A stretch of 64,000 nucleotides of DNA, taken from contig NC_090730.1 in assembly GCF_036898095.1 (NCBI RefSeq), forward strand, positions 33,956,717 through 34,020,716, written 5' to 3'. Below are positions 36,130 through 47,791 of this stretch, in pieces. The stretch comes from Palaemon carinicauda. Lineage: Eukaryota; Arthropoda; Malacostraca; Decapoda; Palaemonidae. The first letter of the stretch is position 1. Each line of letters starts with the position of its first letter. The position numbers and the translations under genes were made by a program. The notes below the pieces were generated by a model. That model saw nothing but the letters and a program-made list of their open reading frames with translations, was not told where the DNA came from and ran no database searches.

Positions 36130-36717
36130 TCCCAGTGCGCTGAAGTCCAGTTTCGCATCAAGGGCATGAGTCAGTCAAGCACCAAAGCAGACTATGGCCT
36201 TGTAGCAATCCCCAAGAAGACTTTCCCAGAAATCTCAGATTGGTTTTGCGACCAAGGGGAGAGCCCAATAGCATATGACGCTCTCAAAATATAACTTCTG
36301 AAGAAGTACTCACCATTGCCAGGTGTCCGTAAAGCCAAGATTTTTCATTTATCTCAACAACTGTTGGAGGACCCATAGGCTTCCCTCACCCTCAAGAAAA
36401 TGATTATTATACCTCACCTGCATCCTGCCAGAGATGGCTCTCCTTGGGGGGTGAACTGACTTCATGCCTTTTGGGTAGGACGCTTACTCAATTCTGTACT
36501 CGTTGCCAGGCCTGATGATGATATTTTACCCATGACAGACCTAATGACCAAAGTCGACACCCTTATAGACAGCTACTTCACCACCTCCATTAACACTTCC
36601 ACTCCAGACGAAGTGGACAACTGTTCAACATCGACCGAAGCAGATTTGTATGCAGTACCTACCACTACCCACCACTCACTCAAACTACAACCAACGACAT
36701 CTACAGCAACTTACTGA
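36130..36717 (+). pseudogene. gag: CsRn1-like Gag remnant
   Basis: Fragments such as F-P-E-I-S-D-W-F-C-D-Q-G and Y-S-P-L-P-G-V-R-K-A-K-I, then the open piece 36532-36717 (L-M-T-K-V-D-T-L-I-D-S-Y-F), match the Gag of this clade. Stops break the frame. It jumps directly into mid-RT at about 36717. Confidence 0.6.
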
Positions 36718-37560
36718 CGCCCATTGGCCTTCATAATGCAGGGGCCACTTTTGATCACCTCATGGGTGGCATCTTAGGAGACCTCCCTTTCTATGTATCT
36801 TGAGTGGACGAAATACTTATGTTCTCTTCCTCCAGGGACGAACACCTACAGCACCTACTCATCGTGCTCGATCGCTTACAACAGAATGGCCTTATAGTCT
36901 AGTACAACAAGTGTAGCTTCGGCATAAACAAAATGTCGTTCTTAGTGCACCACATCACTTCTGGAGGAATCTTCCCCTTCCCTGAAGGTAGTAGCCGTTC
37001 AGAACTTCCCCACGCCCTCGACCGTCAAAGCACTACATGAATAACTATTATCATCGTTTCCTGCCAGCCATCGCCACCACTCTTGTCCAAATCTACACAT
37101 CCCTCATGGATAAGCTAAAAAATCTGAAATGAAGTCCCCTTCAAGAAGCGGCCTCCCACAACGCAAACAATGCCCTATCAACTGCTGCTGCTCTCATTTT
37201 TCCAAATCACATACCCCTCTCCATTTCTCCACCGATGCCAGCAACATTGCTATTGGTGCAGAACCTGAGCAGGTGGTCAACAGCTCGCCCCGCCCATTGG
37301 CATTCTCCTGTAGAAAACTGTCCAACATCCAAGACGGAATCCGGCTACTCTACCTTCAACCGCAAATTGCTAGCAGTGCATTTGCTCTCCGTCTCTTTTG
37401 CCTTTTCTTACATGTACGCCCTTCGTCATAAGTATGGACCACATGCCTCCTCTGCACGTCCTCACTCAACGCTGACATCTCTCCGCCGATGCTGAATACA
37501 ATTGCACTCTTCAATAAATCTTTCGGGAAATGAATGCCCTTGTCGATGCCTTGTCAAGAA
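36717..37560 (+). pseudogene. CsRn1-like RT (C-terminal half) and RNase H remnant
   Basis: L-H-N-A-G-A-T-F, G-D-L-P-F-Y-V-S, V-D-E-I-L-M-F-S-S-S (the YVDD position, altered) and N-K-C-S-F-G are readable. They are followed by F-S-T-D-A-S-N-I-A-I-G-A of RNase H (~37230) and A-L-V-D-A-L-S-R-N at ~37540. Several frameshifts are present. Confidence 0.7.
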
Positions 37561-38775
37561 ACACATTGGCCGCCATTCACCTGGGATTGGATTACAATGC
37601 CTTGGCAGAACCCCAATTAAAAGATCCAGAGTACAAAGAAGGTAAGACATCCTGCACATCCCTCCATTGGGAAGACGCCACCTTCGAAGACTCTGACACC
37701 ACCTTCCTCTGTGACATCAGCACCAGTAGACCACAACCATCGATACCTGCTCCAATACACCAACAGTTGTTTGATTTCATTCATGGCCTTTCAAATACCC
37801 CATGCTGATATATTGCACAGTTACTGAAGATAAAGTTCATTTGGGACAGCATTACTAAGAATGCTATGGAATTGGTCCATGCCTGTATTTCATGTCAAAC
37901 TTCAAAAGTACTTTAACACAGACTTAGGAATGGGCACCTTTCTTCCACCTCTGCGTCACTTTGCCCGCATTCACGTCGTCGCAGTATGTTCCCTACCTAC
38001 ATCACAAGAGCATCGTTACCTGTTTACTGTCATGGACCGTTCCACTCATTGACCTGAATTCATCCCCATGCAAACTGCAACATCCGCCTCATATACATAT
38101 GCTTTAATCTCGGGGTGGATAGTGACGTTTGGCATCCCTGAGCATATTACTTTTGACAGCAGTACCACTTTCACCTCTCATTTGTGAACATCATTAGCGA
38201 ATCTCCTGAGAATCACCCTATATCAGACAACTGTCGACAACCCTGCTGCCAACAGATTGGTTGAATGTTTTCATCACACCATCAAAGGAGCAGTGATTTT
38301 CCAATGCGATGACTACAACAGGTTTGCTCAGTTTCCCTTGGTCTTGTTTGGACAAAGGACAATGTCTATGTACACCCTGGATGTATCGGTAGCTGAAATG
38401 GTATATGGTGACCTGTTGGTCATCCATGGCGATTTTTTTCCATCGACAACCTTATCCAACAATCTCCAGCACGTATTGTGGTAAAACTTATTCCATGCCG
38501 TCCGACTTACAAGCCCCCAGGAAAGCAACGCATACCGACAGATTTGCACAAGGCATCTCAGGTTTTCCTGCGCAACAACACCAGCAAAATACTGCTAACA
38601 CCCCCTTACTGGGGCCCTTTCCTCGTGATCCACTGAACAACGTAGGCATACTTATTTAACATTCGTGGTAAAGACGATTGGGTCTCCATTGATCGCCTTA
38701 AACCTGCTTATCTCCTTCAAGATGACCCGCCTACAGTAGACCTCTCTAGAATTGGGCGCCCTATTTCACATGTAT
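37561..38775 (+). pseudogene. CsRn1-like integrase remnant
   Basis: Readable pieces include I-H-L-G-L-D-Y-N-A-L-A-E, F-D-F-I-H-G-L-S-N, H-A-C-I-S-C-Q-T-S-K (zinc-module cysteines), Y-L-F-T-V-M-D-R-S-T-H and N-P-A-A-N-R-L-V-E (the Glu region of the triad). The C-terminal W-V-S-I-D-R-L-K-P-A-Y-L closes the protein. Frames shift repeatedly. Confidence 0.7.
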
Positions 38776-38789
38776 GTCTTTTTTAGGGA

Positions 38790-39026
38790 GACATGTTTCA
38801 CACACGCTTGTACACTGAAACCATATTTCTGTTTTTTTTTTATTCATCGCTCTCCCCTCTCACTGCTAACTGCCTGTCTAATCCTGCCAGTTCATGAAGG
38901 ATTTTTATTTTTTTTATTTTTTAGATGCTCTTGGTCAGAATTGTTTGTATATATACCAATGATCTCTTTGAATAAAGTTAGTTGTATTCCCCTTCCCTCA
39001 GTTATCATCTAACGTTACTCTCACAC
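38790..39026 (+). repeat. 3' LTR remnant of the CsRn1-like element
   Basis: Pairs with 35770-35973 through shared TGTTTCACACACGCTT and TTGAATAAAGTTAGTT-type blocks, with many differences; an old insertion. Confidence 0.6.
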
Positions 39027-39031
39027 ATTAT

Positions 39032-39590
39032 CTAGTATGGGGTCCCTGCCTGACTAGTACAGCTTTGCTGAACATGGCTATACATGAACACTTTCTTCAT
39101 TAATGATATTGCTGGAATGGTATTTTTTTTATCATTTTCCAAAGAAGCCTTCTTTGATAGCCTTAATGAAGGTGAAAAGTTAATCCCCGTAAGTAATTCC
39201 GTAAAATCTAAAGAGGTGTTACTGAATAGAGAGATATTCCCATAGTTCAAGATTATGTCTCCAGTAATGATGACAAAAGGAATTAAGGAATCATAATTTT
39301 TATATAAGTTGGTTCCTAACTTGAGAACTTTATTCACAAAATTCGATTTTACCAATTCATACCATGATGTTCTTACCCCGTTTATCTCCATGTGACTCAT
39401 CATTTTTATATACAAATTTATGATACCATCTTGTCATTAGATACTCAGTGATGTTACTCACGAGCCTATGATTACAATCTCTGATAAGTGTCATATATTC
39501 TTTGCTAAAGTGTTGATGACCTTGAGTAAGTTGAATTATTCCGTTCCTTGAGGTATAAGATAATTCAAACCACATGACTTTAACTGACAC
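39032..39590 (-). other. two overlapping frames of unknown nature
   Basis: Frames of 77 (39590-39357) and 127 codons (39415-39032) overlap in different phases on -, right next to the 3' LTR remnant. They have no low-complexity bias, but I recognise no domain and see no clear splice signals. Chance or an old unrecognised repeat is more likely than a gene. Confidence 0.15.
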
Positions 39591-39956
39591 CCTTCCGATT
39601 TATGCTCCCCCGCAATAGAAAAAAAAATAGATAATTAAAATGTAAGATACTATGCCGAAAGAAAACGCAACTTATACTGAAGACGTAACAATATGCATAA
39701 TTTGATATACTGATCTAATAAAAAAATTTATTTCAAGACATCTTTAGTACAATAAGTTTACAAATACAAATAATTTAGCACGATACTTACAGGAACGAGG
39801 TTTGTAAAATCTTTGTAGAAAAAGAAATAAAGGGCCAGGGTAGGATACTGTTAGGCGGGACTAGAAAATATGTCTATCGTTTCAGAAGCAAAACTAATCC
39901 CTTACTTTTTCTACTGGATTCGAATATTAGAGTCAATGTCTAATATTCAGTAAAGA

Positions 39957-39957
<1 letters not shown>

Positions 39958-40044
<87 letters not shown>
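39958..40044. repeat. (AAT)n microsatellite
   Basis: Uninterrupted trinucleotide run. Confidence 0.95.
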
Positions 40045-40280
40045 GGAGTAAATGATTTCTTTCTACTATTTTGTAAAATGTTGATAATGTCTGATAAGTA
40101 TTAGTATTATCATCAATATCATTCTTATTGTTGATATTGATGTAATCGATATTGCCATGTAGTTTTATACATAAAATTATTGCTACATAATTTCATCCAT
40201 TAAAATGTATTCAGTTTTTTTCCTTTGTACATAAATTACTTAATATAACAGGGATGACCCTGTGAACTAATTTAAATACA

Positions 40281-40323
40281 CACACTCCACACACACACAC
40301 ACACACGCACACACACACACACA

Positions 40324-40404
<81 letters not shown>
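40281..40404. repeat. (CA)n then (CT)n microsatellite
   Basis: A CA run passes directly into a CT run. Confidence 0.95.
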
Positions 40405-40407
<3 letters not shown>

Positions 40408-40648
40408 AAGGCATATAGAGAAGTTTAGGAACTACCATAGCAACTACCAGGATCGGTCAATCCTATTCCCTACTTCCAGGTTTCAATAGGACATGTGTTT
40501 CTTGAACAAATCCCTTAACTTTCCTATGAAAATATTTGAGGCAAGGAAAGAATAATACTTTAACCTGGTTATTTTTTTCAATTAAGGTTACGTTTTCATA
40601 TTTCAATATCTCCTTTAAACGAGACCAATGAAAGTTCAAAATTTATTT

Positions 40649-40651
<3 letters not shown>

Positions 40652-40738
<87 letters not shown>
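40652..40738. repeat. (GA)n microsatellite ending in a G run
   Basis: A long GA run terminates in eight Gs. Confidence 0.95.
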
Positions 40739-40739
<1 letters not shown>

Positions 40740-41334
40740 TGCATCGATTGATCGAAGTATTGAATAGTGAATAATTTCTTCTATGTTTACAGAGTAAAGT
40801 GATTTAGATTATATTTCTTGAATGATGTAATAAAGAAAGAGACGAAAAGTGACAATGATAAATCAAACTATTTGATACTGAAATAGATTAAGAACACAAA
40901 CTATAACTCATTGATTTACAAGAGTAAACATGCTTTTATTATAGAAAGTTTTCCGAAGTCGTCACTCTCTCTGTCTTAACTTTCTCTAATTTGGATAACA
41001 CCTCTAGTGAATTTTTTCATTGCTTTAATAATTAAGTAATAAATGTGCATTATTTATATTAACCTACAATACTTCACATTTGCTTATAAAACAAAACTTA
41101 TCACACGATTAACTACGACTGGGTTATATATTTGTCCTATTTTTTTTTTCCATAACAAGGCATTTTTATCTGTTCGTTAATTCTTTATATCGGGATCTAT
41201 TTTCTACATCATCTTTCCATCCTGCTCATGAATATGAAATTTCACTATTCGTATTTTCTTTTAATGAAATGAAATGCCATATAACCTCACATTTTCTTGT
41301 TCTATATAAAATAGGGTAATTCATTCGGTGATGA
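40739..41334. other. no gene recognised
   Basis: AT-rich sequence. Confidence 0.6.
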
Positions 41335-41358
41335 GTCTCTCTCTCTCTCTCTCTCTCC

Positions 41359-41434
<76 letters not shown>
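41335..41434. repeat. (CT)n microsatellite
   Basis: CT run with one small interruption. Confidence 0.95.
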
Positions 41435-41437
<3 letters not shown>

Positions 41438-43497
41438 GAAAATCTTGATTGAATATAGAATATAATTTAATTAAAAAATGCTTATCGTTAAGAGCAATAA
41501 ATTGGTATTAGTTCATGTAGTTAATACAATTCATATTCAATTTCGTTGGCAATATAATGAATTTATAATGGAACAGAAATGAAAATCCCTTATTGTAAAA
41601 AGAAACTTTTTGAAATTCAAGTCACCATTTCGACTATTCCTTATTTCTTTACCTGTTTTTTTATTTGTGTTTTCTTTCTATTCCGCTTCGGTTCATGATA
41701 TGCCACTTAACAAAAATTATTGTGATTTTGAGATCGCGTGAGAGGTCTGTGAAGTTCGGGTACAAATTACCTCTTATCTCTAAGTGAAAATAAGAGAAAG
41801 AGTCTATTTCTGGAAATATTTTCGCAATAAACTCAGAAAAATATTTTATAATTAGATCCAAGATTATAAAACATTAGAGATCAGTTTGTTTTTCTATGGT
41901 TTTGCATATATCTAGATGACAATTTTTTTTTTCACGAAAATATATTTCTTGTTTCCCTTCAGATTTTTTGGGGAGAGGTTTACTAATTATCTTTCATCAT
42001 TGCAAATACCCAATTATTAGATGAATTTTCTAGCGAGGACGAGATTTGGCTGATTTTGATATCCTTACTTTCGACAATGAATATTTGGATATCATGTTGC
42101 TTATTTTTTTTTTTTTATATAAGATTGGCAATATTTTCTTATTTTGATAACCATGATTATCTTATAAGATTTCATGGACGAAATAACCTAGGAGAATATT
42201 AGTAACATGCATTGACTTAAGGTTCTCAACAAAGCTTTTCTTTTAGACCAACGTAATCCATTTTTAACTTCTTTTATCTATTATATCCAGTATATGGAGC
42301 CCCGGTAAAAAGAAGACATCCATATCTGTAAGATTGAAGATATGCTGATATCATCCTTTATGCCACCTTGAATTGAAAAGAATAGAGCTTTAACGATCAT
42401 TTTACTGAAATACCACGAGTGGGATTTCCGCATTACTTAACCACATTTAAGTCCTTTAAAATGTGCATGATGTATATCAAAAGCTAAAAAAAAAAAGCAG
42501 TGAGCAAACTTAAATGTTTAAATATCAACTTTCTAATAGTTCTTTTGGAGAGACAACAAGCTTTAAGAAGGAATTCCCCTATTATAAATTCATTTAGCCT
42601 AGGAAATAAATGTCATCTATAGACTGATAGTTACTGCAAATCAATGGCTATTAAAGGAGATGTGAATAAGTTAGTAGAACAGTATTAAAGATTTACCTCT
42701 TACAACATGCTACTAAAGCCTCATTGTAGAGAAATGATAGATACGTATGTATGGGTGTCTTTATATTCTGGATAAAAAGGAAAAAACAGCAAACACTGAA
42801 TGAGTTTCACTTGTAAAACTTAATTCCTTCCTTTAAAGACGACTAATACGCAGTAAGTGATTAAAAGAAATATCACGATGAGAAAACGAGAATTAAATGA
42901 AATGATGGCGATTAAGCTAAAATGTGGAACTATAAATTAGCAACATATTCCTAAACACGTTCTAGTTCTTGTATTTCTTTATGATTTTTTTTTTCTTTTA
43001 TGTCTTTTATTTTTAGGCCTCACATTTAATACGTTCATAATAAAGACTAGAATTACTGTATCAGCATATCATCGAAAGAAAATAAGAGAAAAAAGAGCCA
43101 ATGATCACATATTTCTTAAAACTCTTTAGAAATGTGTTAGATATACTTAAAAATGCCATGTAGTGAAAAGTTTCTTTTTAAAGCTAAGAATATTGCCGAA
43201 GAATTCATATGTTAACCATAATCCGGGTCATTTGATCTCAACTGATTTTGTTATTCTTATCAAATTGCATTTACACTGCAGTACTCAGATTACAGGGAAA
43301 TAAGAAAAGAGTTTCCAGTGTTGTACATGAATACTATATGGGTATGCCCCATTCAGTTCTATTATATCTTGTTTCATTATCCCATTGCTTCCTTTCTTTC
43401 CTTTGGGAACGATATTGAAAGGCTTGTGTATTTGCACATGTGTTTATAAATGCGGCTTAGGTGTGACTTACTCCAAATCATGACTCAAAAAATAAAA

Positions 43498-43498
<1 letters not shown>
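41435..43498. other. no gene recognised
   Basis: About 2 kb of AT-rich sequence without motif-bearing frames or repeats. Confidence 0.6.

Positions 43499-43558
<60 letters not shown>
43499..43558. repeat. (GA)n microsatellite
   Basis: Uninterrupted GA run. Confidence 0.95.
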
Positions 43559-43561
<3 letters not shown>

Positions 43562-44004
43562 TTAATAGAAAGATAAAATGCCAGTAGTGAAGTTCTGCTC
43601 ACAATTAACGTCTGAGAGGATTAGGGAGGGGAGAAAATTTAGTACACAAATGTCATTGACCCTCCATCAACAGTTTGTACACAGTACACAGAAACAGAGG
43701 TACAATCAATTGAATTGTATTTTTGAACCACAAAAATATCTTCCCGTTAAGGTTATTAGCCACCATAGCCGTAGATTAAAAAAATGAAGGTTGTCTGCCA
43801 TCTAATCTCCAAGGAGAAAATAATCCCTGATTTTATTTGGTAGTTTCAATTATCGAACTCTTGACTACTTTATCAAGAAGAGAACTTGGTGCAATTAGAT
43901 TCCAAAAACAATGTTGTTCGTAGTAAGAAGAAAAAAATATTTTTATAATTTTGTTTTTGGCCAATGATGGGTGTTCCCCTGCTTAAAAACAGGCTGATAA
44001 TATG

Positions 44005-44392
44005 ATTAGCTAGAGGGACATTCAGTAAAGCGTAGACATCCGCCGCGGCAGCTTATTTCTCGATTTTTTGCTTGACCTTGACCTTAACTTTTGACCTTAA
44101 CATGTATGAATTGACGTGAATTTTCATACACTCAATTATGAACCAAGTTTGAAGTCTCTGTGACAACGATGTCCAATCTTATGGCTGATTACGTGAATTG
44201 GACATTTTGCTTGACCGTAACCTTGACTTTTGACCTTGACATTCCAAAATTTTATAATTTCTAGCTTTTTACATAACAGTATCATTACTCTACGATTAAA
44301 ATTGTGGCCAGGAAACTGTTCAAAAACAAACACGAAAACACACAAACAGGGGTGAAAACATACCCTCCTTCCAACTTCGTTAGGGGAGATAA
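44005..44392 (+). repeat. dispersed repeat with TGACCTT clusters
   Basis: Two ~30-bp clusters of TGACCTT/TGACCGT units (about 44072-44101 and 44211-44243) are embedded in a ~390-bp block ending near CCTCCTTCCAACTTCGTT. I recognise this block as a repeat scattered through many invertebrate genomes, but do not recall its name. It has no ORF. Confidence 0.6.
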
Positions 44393-44774
44393 TGAAACGC
44401 GATGCAAGGCCTTTTGCTCTTAGATAATCTGAAACATTTGATTTTGAAGTTCGTGACTACCATGGACGACTTGAAGTTTCTAACGAACGGAATTCTACAA
44501 TTTATATTTCATTTAATTAGGTGTTTAGGAAAGTAATTATTATAATTGACCTTTCACAAATTTTAGATATTTAAATGACAGTGGATATTATATCGGTTTT
44601 GTTCGCATTATGTAGTCTTAGAAGAATTGAAAACGATTACAAAAGATAAGGAAAATATCTTTTTATTGAAAAATAAAAATAATGATAAAAGAAATACGAA
44701 TTTTCCTTGCATATGTATTTATGTACATTTATGTGAATGCATACACACGCGCACACACAGAAACAAACACACAC
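44393..44774. other. no gene recognised
   Basis: AT-rich sequence leading into a TA tract. Confidence 0.55.
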
Positions 44775-44796
44775 TTATATATACATATATGCATAC

Positions 44797-44881
<85 letters not shown>
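44775..44881. repeat. (TA)n microsatellite flanking DIRS copy B
   Basis: It ends where the DIRS left terminus begins. Confidence 0.95.
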
Positions 44882-44885
<4 letters not shown>

Positions 44886-45221
44886 GGCTCAAGCCATGTC
44901 GTCGTGATGGAAGTTCCTTAAAGTAGCTTCCTAAGGGATATATGTACTACAGTCATATTCCCAGAGAATTTTGCCTTTAGGTATCCAGAATTCTAACTCC
45001 TGGCGCGAATATCCTTAAAATTTCTCCAAAGGATATCGCATAATATCAGCGGACGCATTCTTGACACGCCTCCATAGTAATCTGCACCCCAAACATCATT
45101 TTGGCTTCGAGGAGGATGTGGCAAAAGGGAGCCGTCCAAAGGCTCTCCCCGCTCTCGTAATACTATTGGGGATACAACAGTGCCATTCCCACGACGGCGG
45201 ACATTACTTTTTTTTGTAGCG
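44882..45221 (+). repeat. left inverted terminal repeat of DIRS copy B
   Basis: Reverse complement of about 53298-53608, with an outer end TTTGGGCTCAAG that is found only at this end and in the internal complementary region. Confidence 0.85.
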
Positions 45222-47791
45222 ATCTCGCTCGGTGATATTTCCTGGTGATCTAACTTTTTGATCGTTTTACAGGATTATTATTATGCTTTCTCCATCTTCT
45301 TCCGCCTCTGGAAAGTTGAGTATCAGGTCTTTACTATGAGTATATTTTAGCTCCTGTTTCACAATGAAATTAGAGTATTTTATTGTGTTTAAGAGCTAGG
45401 CCAGTTACTGGAGGCGCCATGGCACCGTCGTTCGTTAGGCATGTGTTATTTAGATAGCAGAACGACTTCCAGTTTTTAATAGCTTTATTTATTATTTTAA
45501 TTATTTAGCTATTTAGGCAATTATTCTTGTAAAGTTTCGATAATGTGCATAATATTTGTTTCCCCCTTTTCTCTGTTGATTTAGGTAACCGAGATCTCGT
45601 ATAGCCTAGGTAACCTTACCTAGACGTTTTACTATACGTTCGGACTTTCCCCGGTTACCCTCGTGTATTGTTTTCATTCAGTGGAGACTGATACCTCCTC
45701 GAATGTTATGAAACATTACACGTCTCTTCGGAAACTTAAGGGTAATCTCTTTCCCTCTGAGTGTAGCCTCAGGCTACAACCCTAATAGCCGTGCCTTGAA
45801 TTTTACTCAGACATTGCTAACTTAGGGTTTGTCCTGCCTCTTCCCTTAACCGTTGGTTGTGGTATGCCATCAGGTTTTGGGATTTAGTCAGAATCTCAGA
45901 GTATTTAGTCTTATGTCGGCGACCTGCCGACAGGTCGAATGGGTTGTTGGATACCATCATTCCCCTGCCGGCCAGGTGGCCGGCAATGGAGGTTTGCCCT
46001 CATTAGCCGCACTTGAAGTTATGGTAGGATACCATCTTCTCCTTGAGACTAAAAGACTAGTCCTATGCCACAGTCCTCTGGGCTGAAGAGTAATTTTCTT
46101 TAGCCTAGGATACCTGGCACTGGAACTCTGTTTCTTCTTTGTTGAGAGGAGGCAGCAGTGCCGCCATCCCCTTAACTGTGTCGGCAACCTCTGGGATGGA
46201 GAACTGAGTCTCTCCTGTTCCCTGGGATTCTGCCGATACCGAAACAGAGTTTCTTTTACAGGTGGTAGGACTGACAATTTTTGCCAGTTCCTTTCACACT
46301 CGTTACAGGACCCTGTTCCCTAACCCTCTGTCCACTTTTGATGGCTGAGCCATTGTCTTTCTTTAGGCCGGCATCTTGCAACCTTACCTTTGCTGGTAGG
46401 TTGCCGGAGCCAGCCAGGCTCCCTCTCTAGTCATGTCTTTGGCTGACATCAGAGCATACTGCCGCCAACCACATCATCTGTCGGCAACTGCCGGCCCAGC
46501 TGGTAACTAAGATGGCTGACGGTGACCATGATGGCCGTGAGAGGGGAGTCCCTTCTGTTCCCAAGGTTCGTCAGTCCTCCCTTGGACTGCTGCTACAGGT
46601 CCTGTTGCCGGGGTACTGCCGGCCATGCCGTCACAAATGGTGCTGACTTAGTTGGCAGCACGCCGACTGTACTGGTACTGCTGGACTTGCCGGCCCGCAG
46701 TGTATCGGCGGTACCTTGTCAGCAATAGTACTGTAGCTGCATGGAAACCTGAATGGTACATTCTCCCCTTCTATTAGAACCTTCTTTCGGGAAAAAGGTA
46801 GTCAAATTAGACTTTTACATCCTTAATTACTGTATACATTCACAGTACGGAGTAGCCTTTTTCCCATGCTATCTCTCTCTCTCTCTCTCTAGCTAGCATG
46901 CCGGGTATGCCGGCAAGACCTAGCTATGCCGGCTACATGCCGGCTAAACTACTGTATATATTATACAGGTAGCCAGTATATCTGCAGTATAGAATATACT
47001 GCAGATAGAAAACTACTATATAGTTTATACTAGTAGTTATTTCCAATATATTTTGGATATCCAACACAGGCATTTGCTGAGCCCAATCCTATATTGAATG
47101 AATATGATTTCTTCAATATCCTTTTAAGAAATCAGTATTAGGATTACCCTTCAATATTAAACACTTCAAGGCAGGAGTTATACACTCCTAACCCTTAAAG
47201 GGTGGAGCCTTTTTCCTTGAGTCTCCCTGATCAGGAAACTCTATATTTTAATATAGTAGGAAGACTACAGCAAATAGGCTGAGTGGGATATACAAATATA
47301 TGTCTTTATTTTCCTAGTCTAGCTGGCTTCATGCTAGATGGACCATACTGTCATATGCTACTATGAAGGCAGCATAATGACTAGACTACAATACATGATG
47401 TACAGTAGCCAGTAAATTGCAATATAGACATACTGCAATTAGAAAACTACAGTACCATGATACAGTAGTATTTCTGACATACCTTGGGTACCCTTGTACG
47501 AGCATTCTACCGGTACCGTTCATATATTGAATGAATAGTTTTCTTCAATATTCTGATCAAGAATCAGTCATTCTGACCCCACAGTATTAACATTATTTTG
47601 GGACAGTGATTTGATACTTCTCTAACCCCAGGGGTAAGAGTCCTTCTACTTGGAGTTACTCTATAGAGAAATCTCCATGTAGTTAATACTGAGGGGAGGC
47701 AACAGCATTTGCTCACAGGGGTACACAAGTATGTATATCCTACTATACCTTTATAGCTTACTATCCTAAGCTACTCTATTGAGAAGGACAT
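45222..47791 (+). other. long leader of DIRS copy B
   Basis: 2.6 kb without a sustained ORF. It contains a GCCGGC-rich stretch (about 45920-46950) and two tandem diverged ~440-bp units beginning near 46965 and 47402. Both features are also present in copy A. Confidence 0.7.
46965..47790 (+). repeat. tandem pair of diverged ~440-bp units in the DIRS leader
   Basis: Each unit has the same order of blocks: GTAGCCAGTA, a TGCA(A/G)TATA palindrome, GAAAACTAC, TAGTATTTC-like, TATATTGAATGAATA, TTCTTCAATAT and a C-rich AACCC...GGG stem. Divergence is high, so the duplication is older than the split of copies A and B. Confidence 0.65.

Larger units (their letters stand above)
35650..39030 (+). mobile_element. 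CsRn1-like Ty3/gypsy element, decayed
   Basis: LTR remnants flank gag, RT, RNase H and integrase remains in the usual order on +. Just after the 5' LTR, TTGGTGACCATTGG resembles the tRNA-Trp-type priming region (TGGTGACC...) of CsRn1 elements. Protease and the N-terminal half of RT are deleted, and stops occur throughout. Confidence 0.75.

Noticed and set aside
46965..47790. CRISPR-like array
   Set aside because: Only two long diverged units, no short regular repeats or spacers; eukaryotic context.
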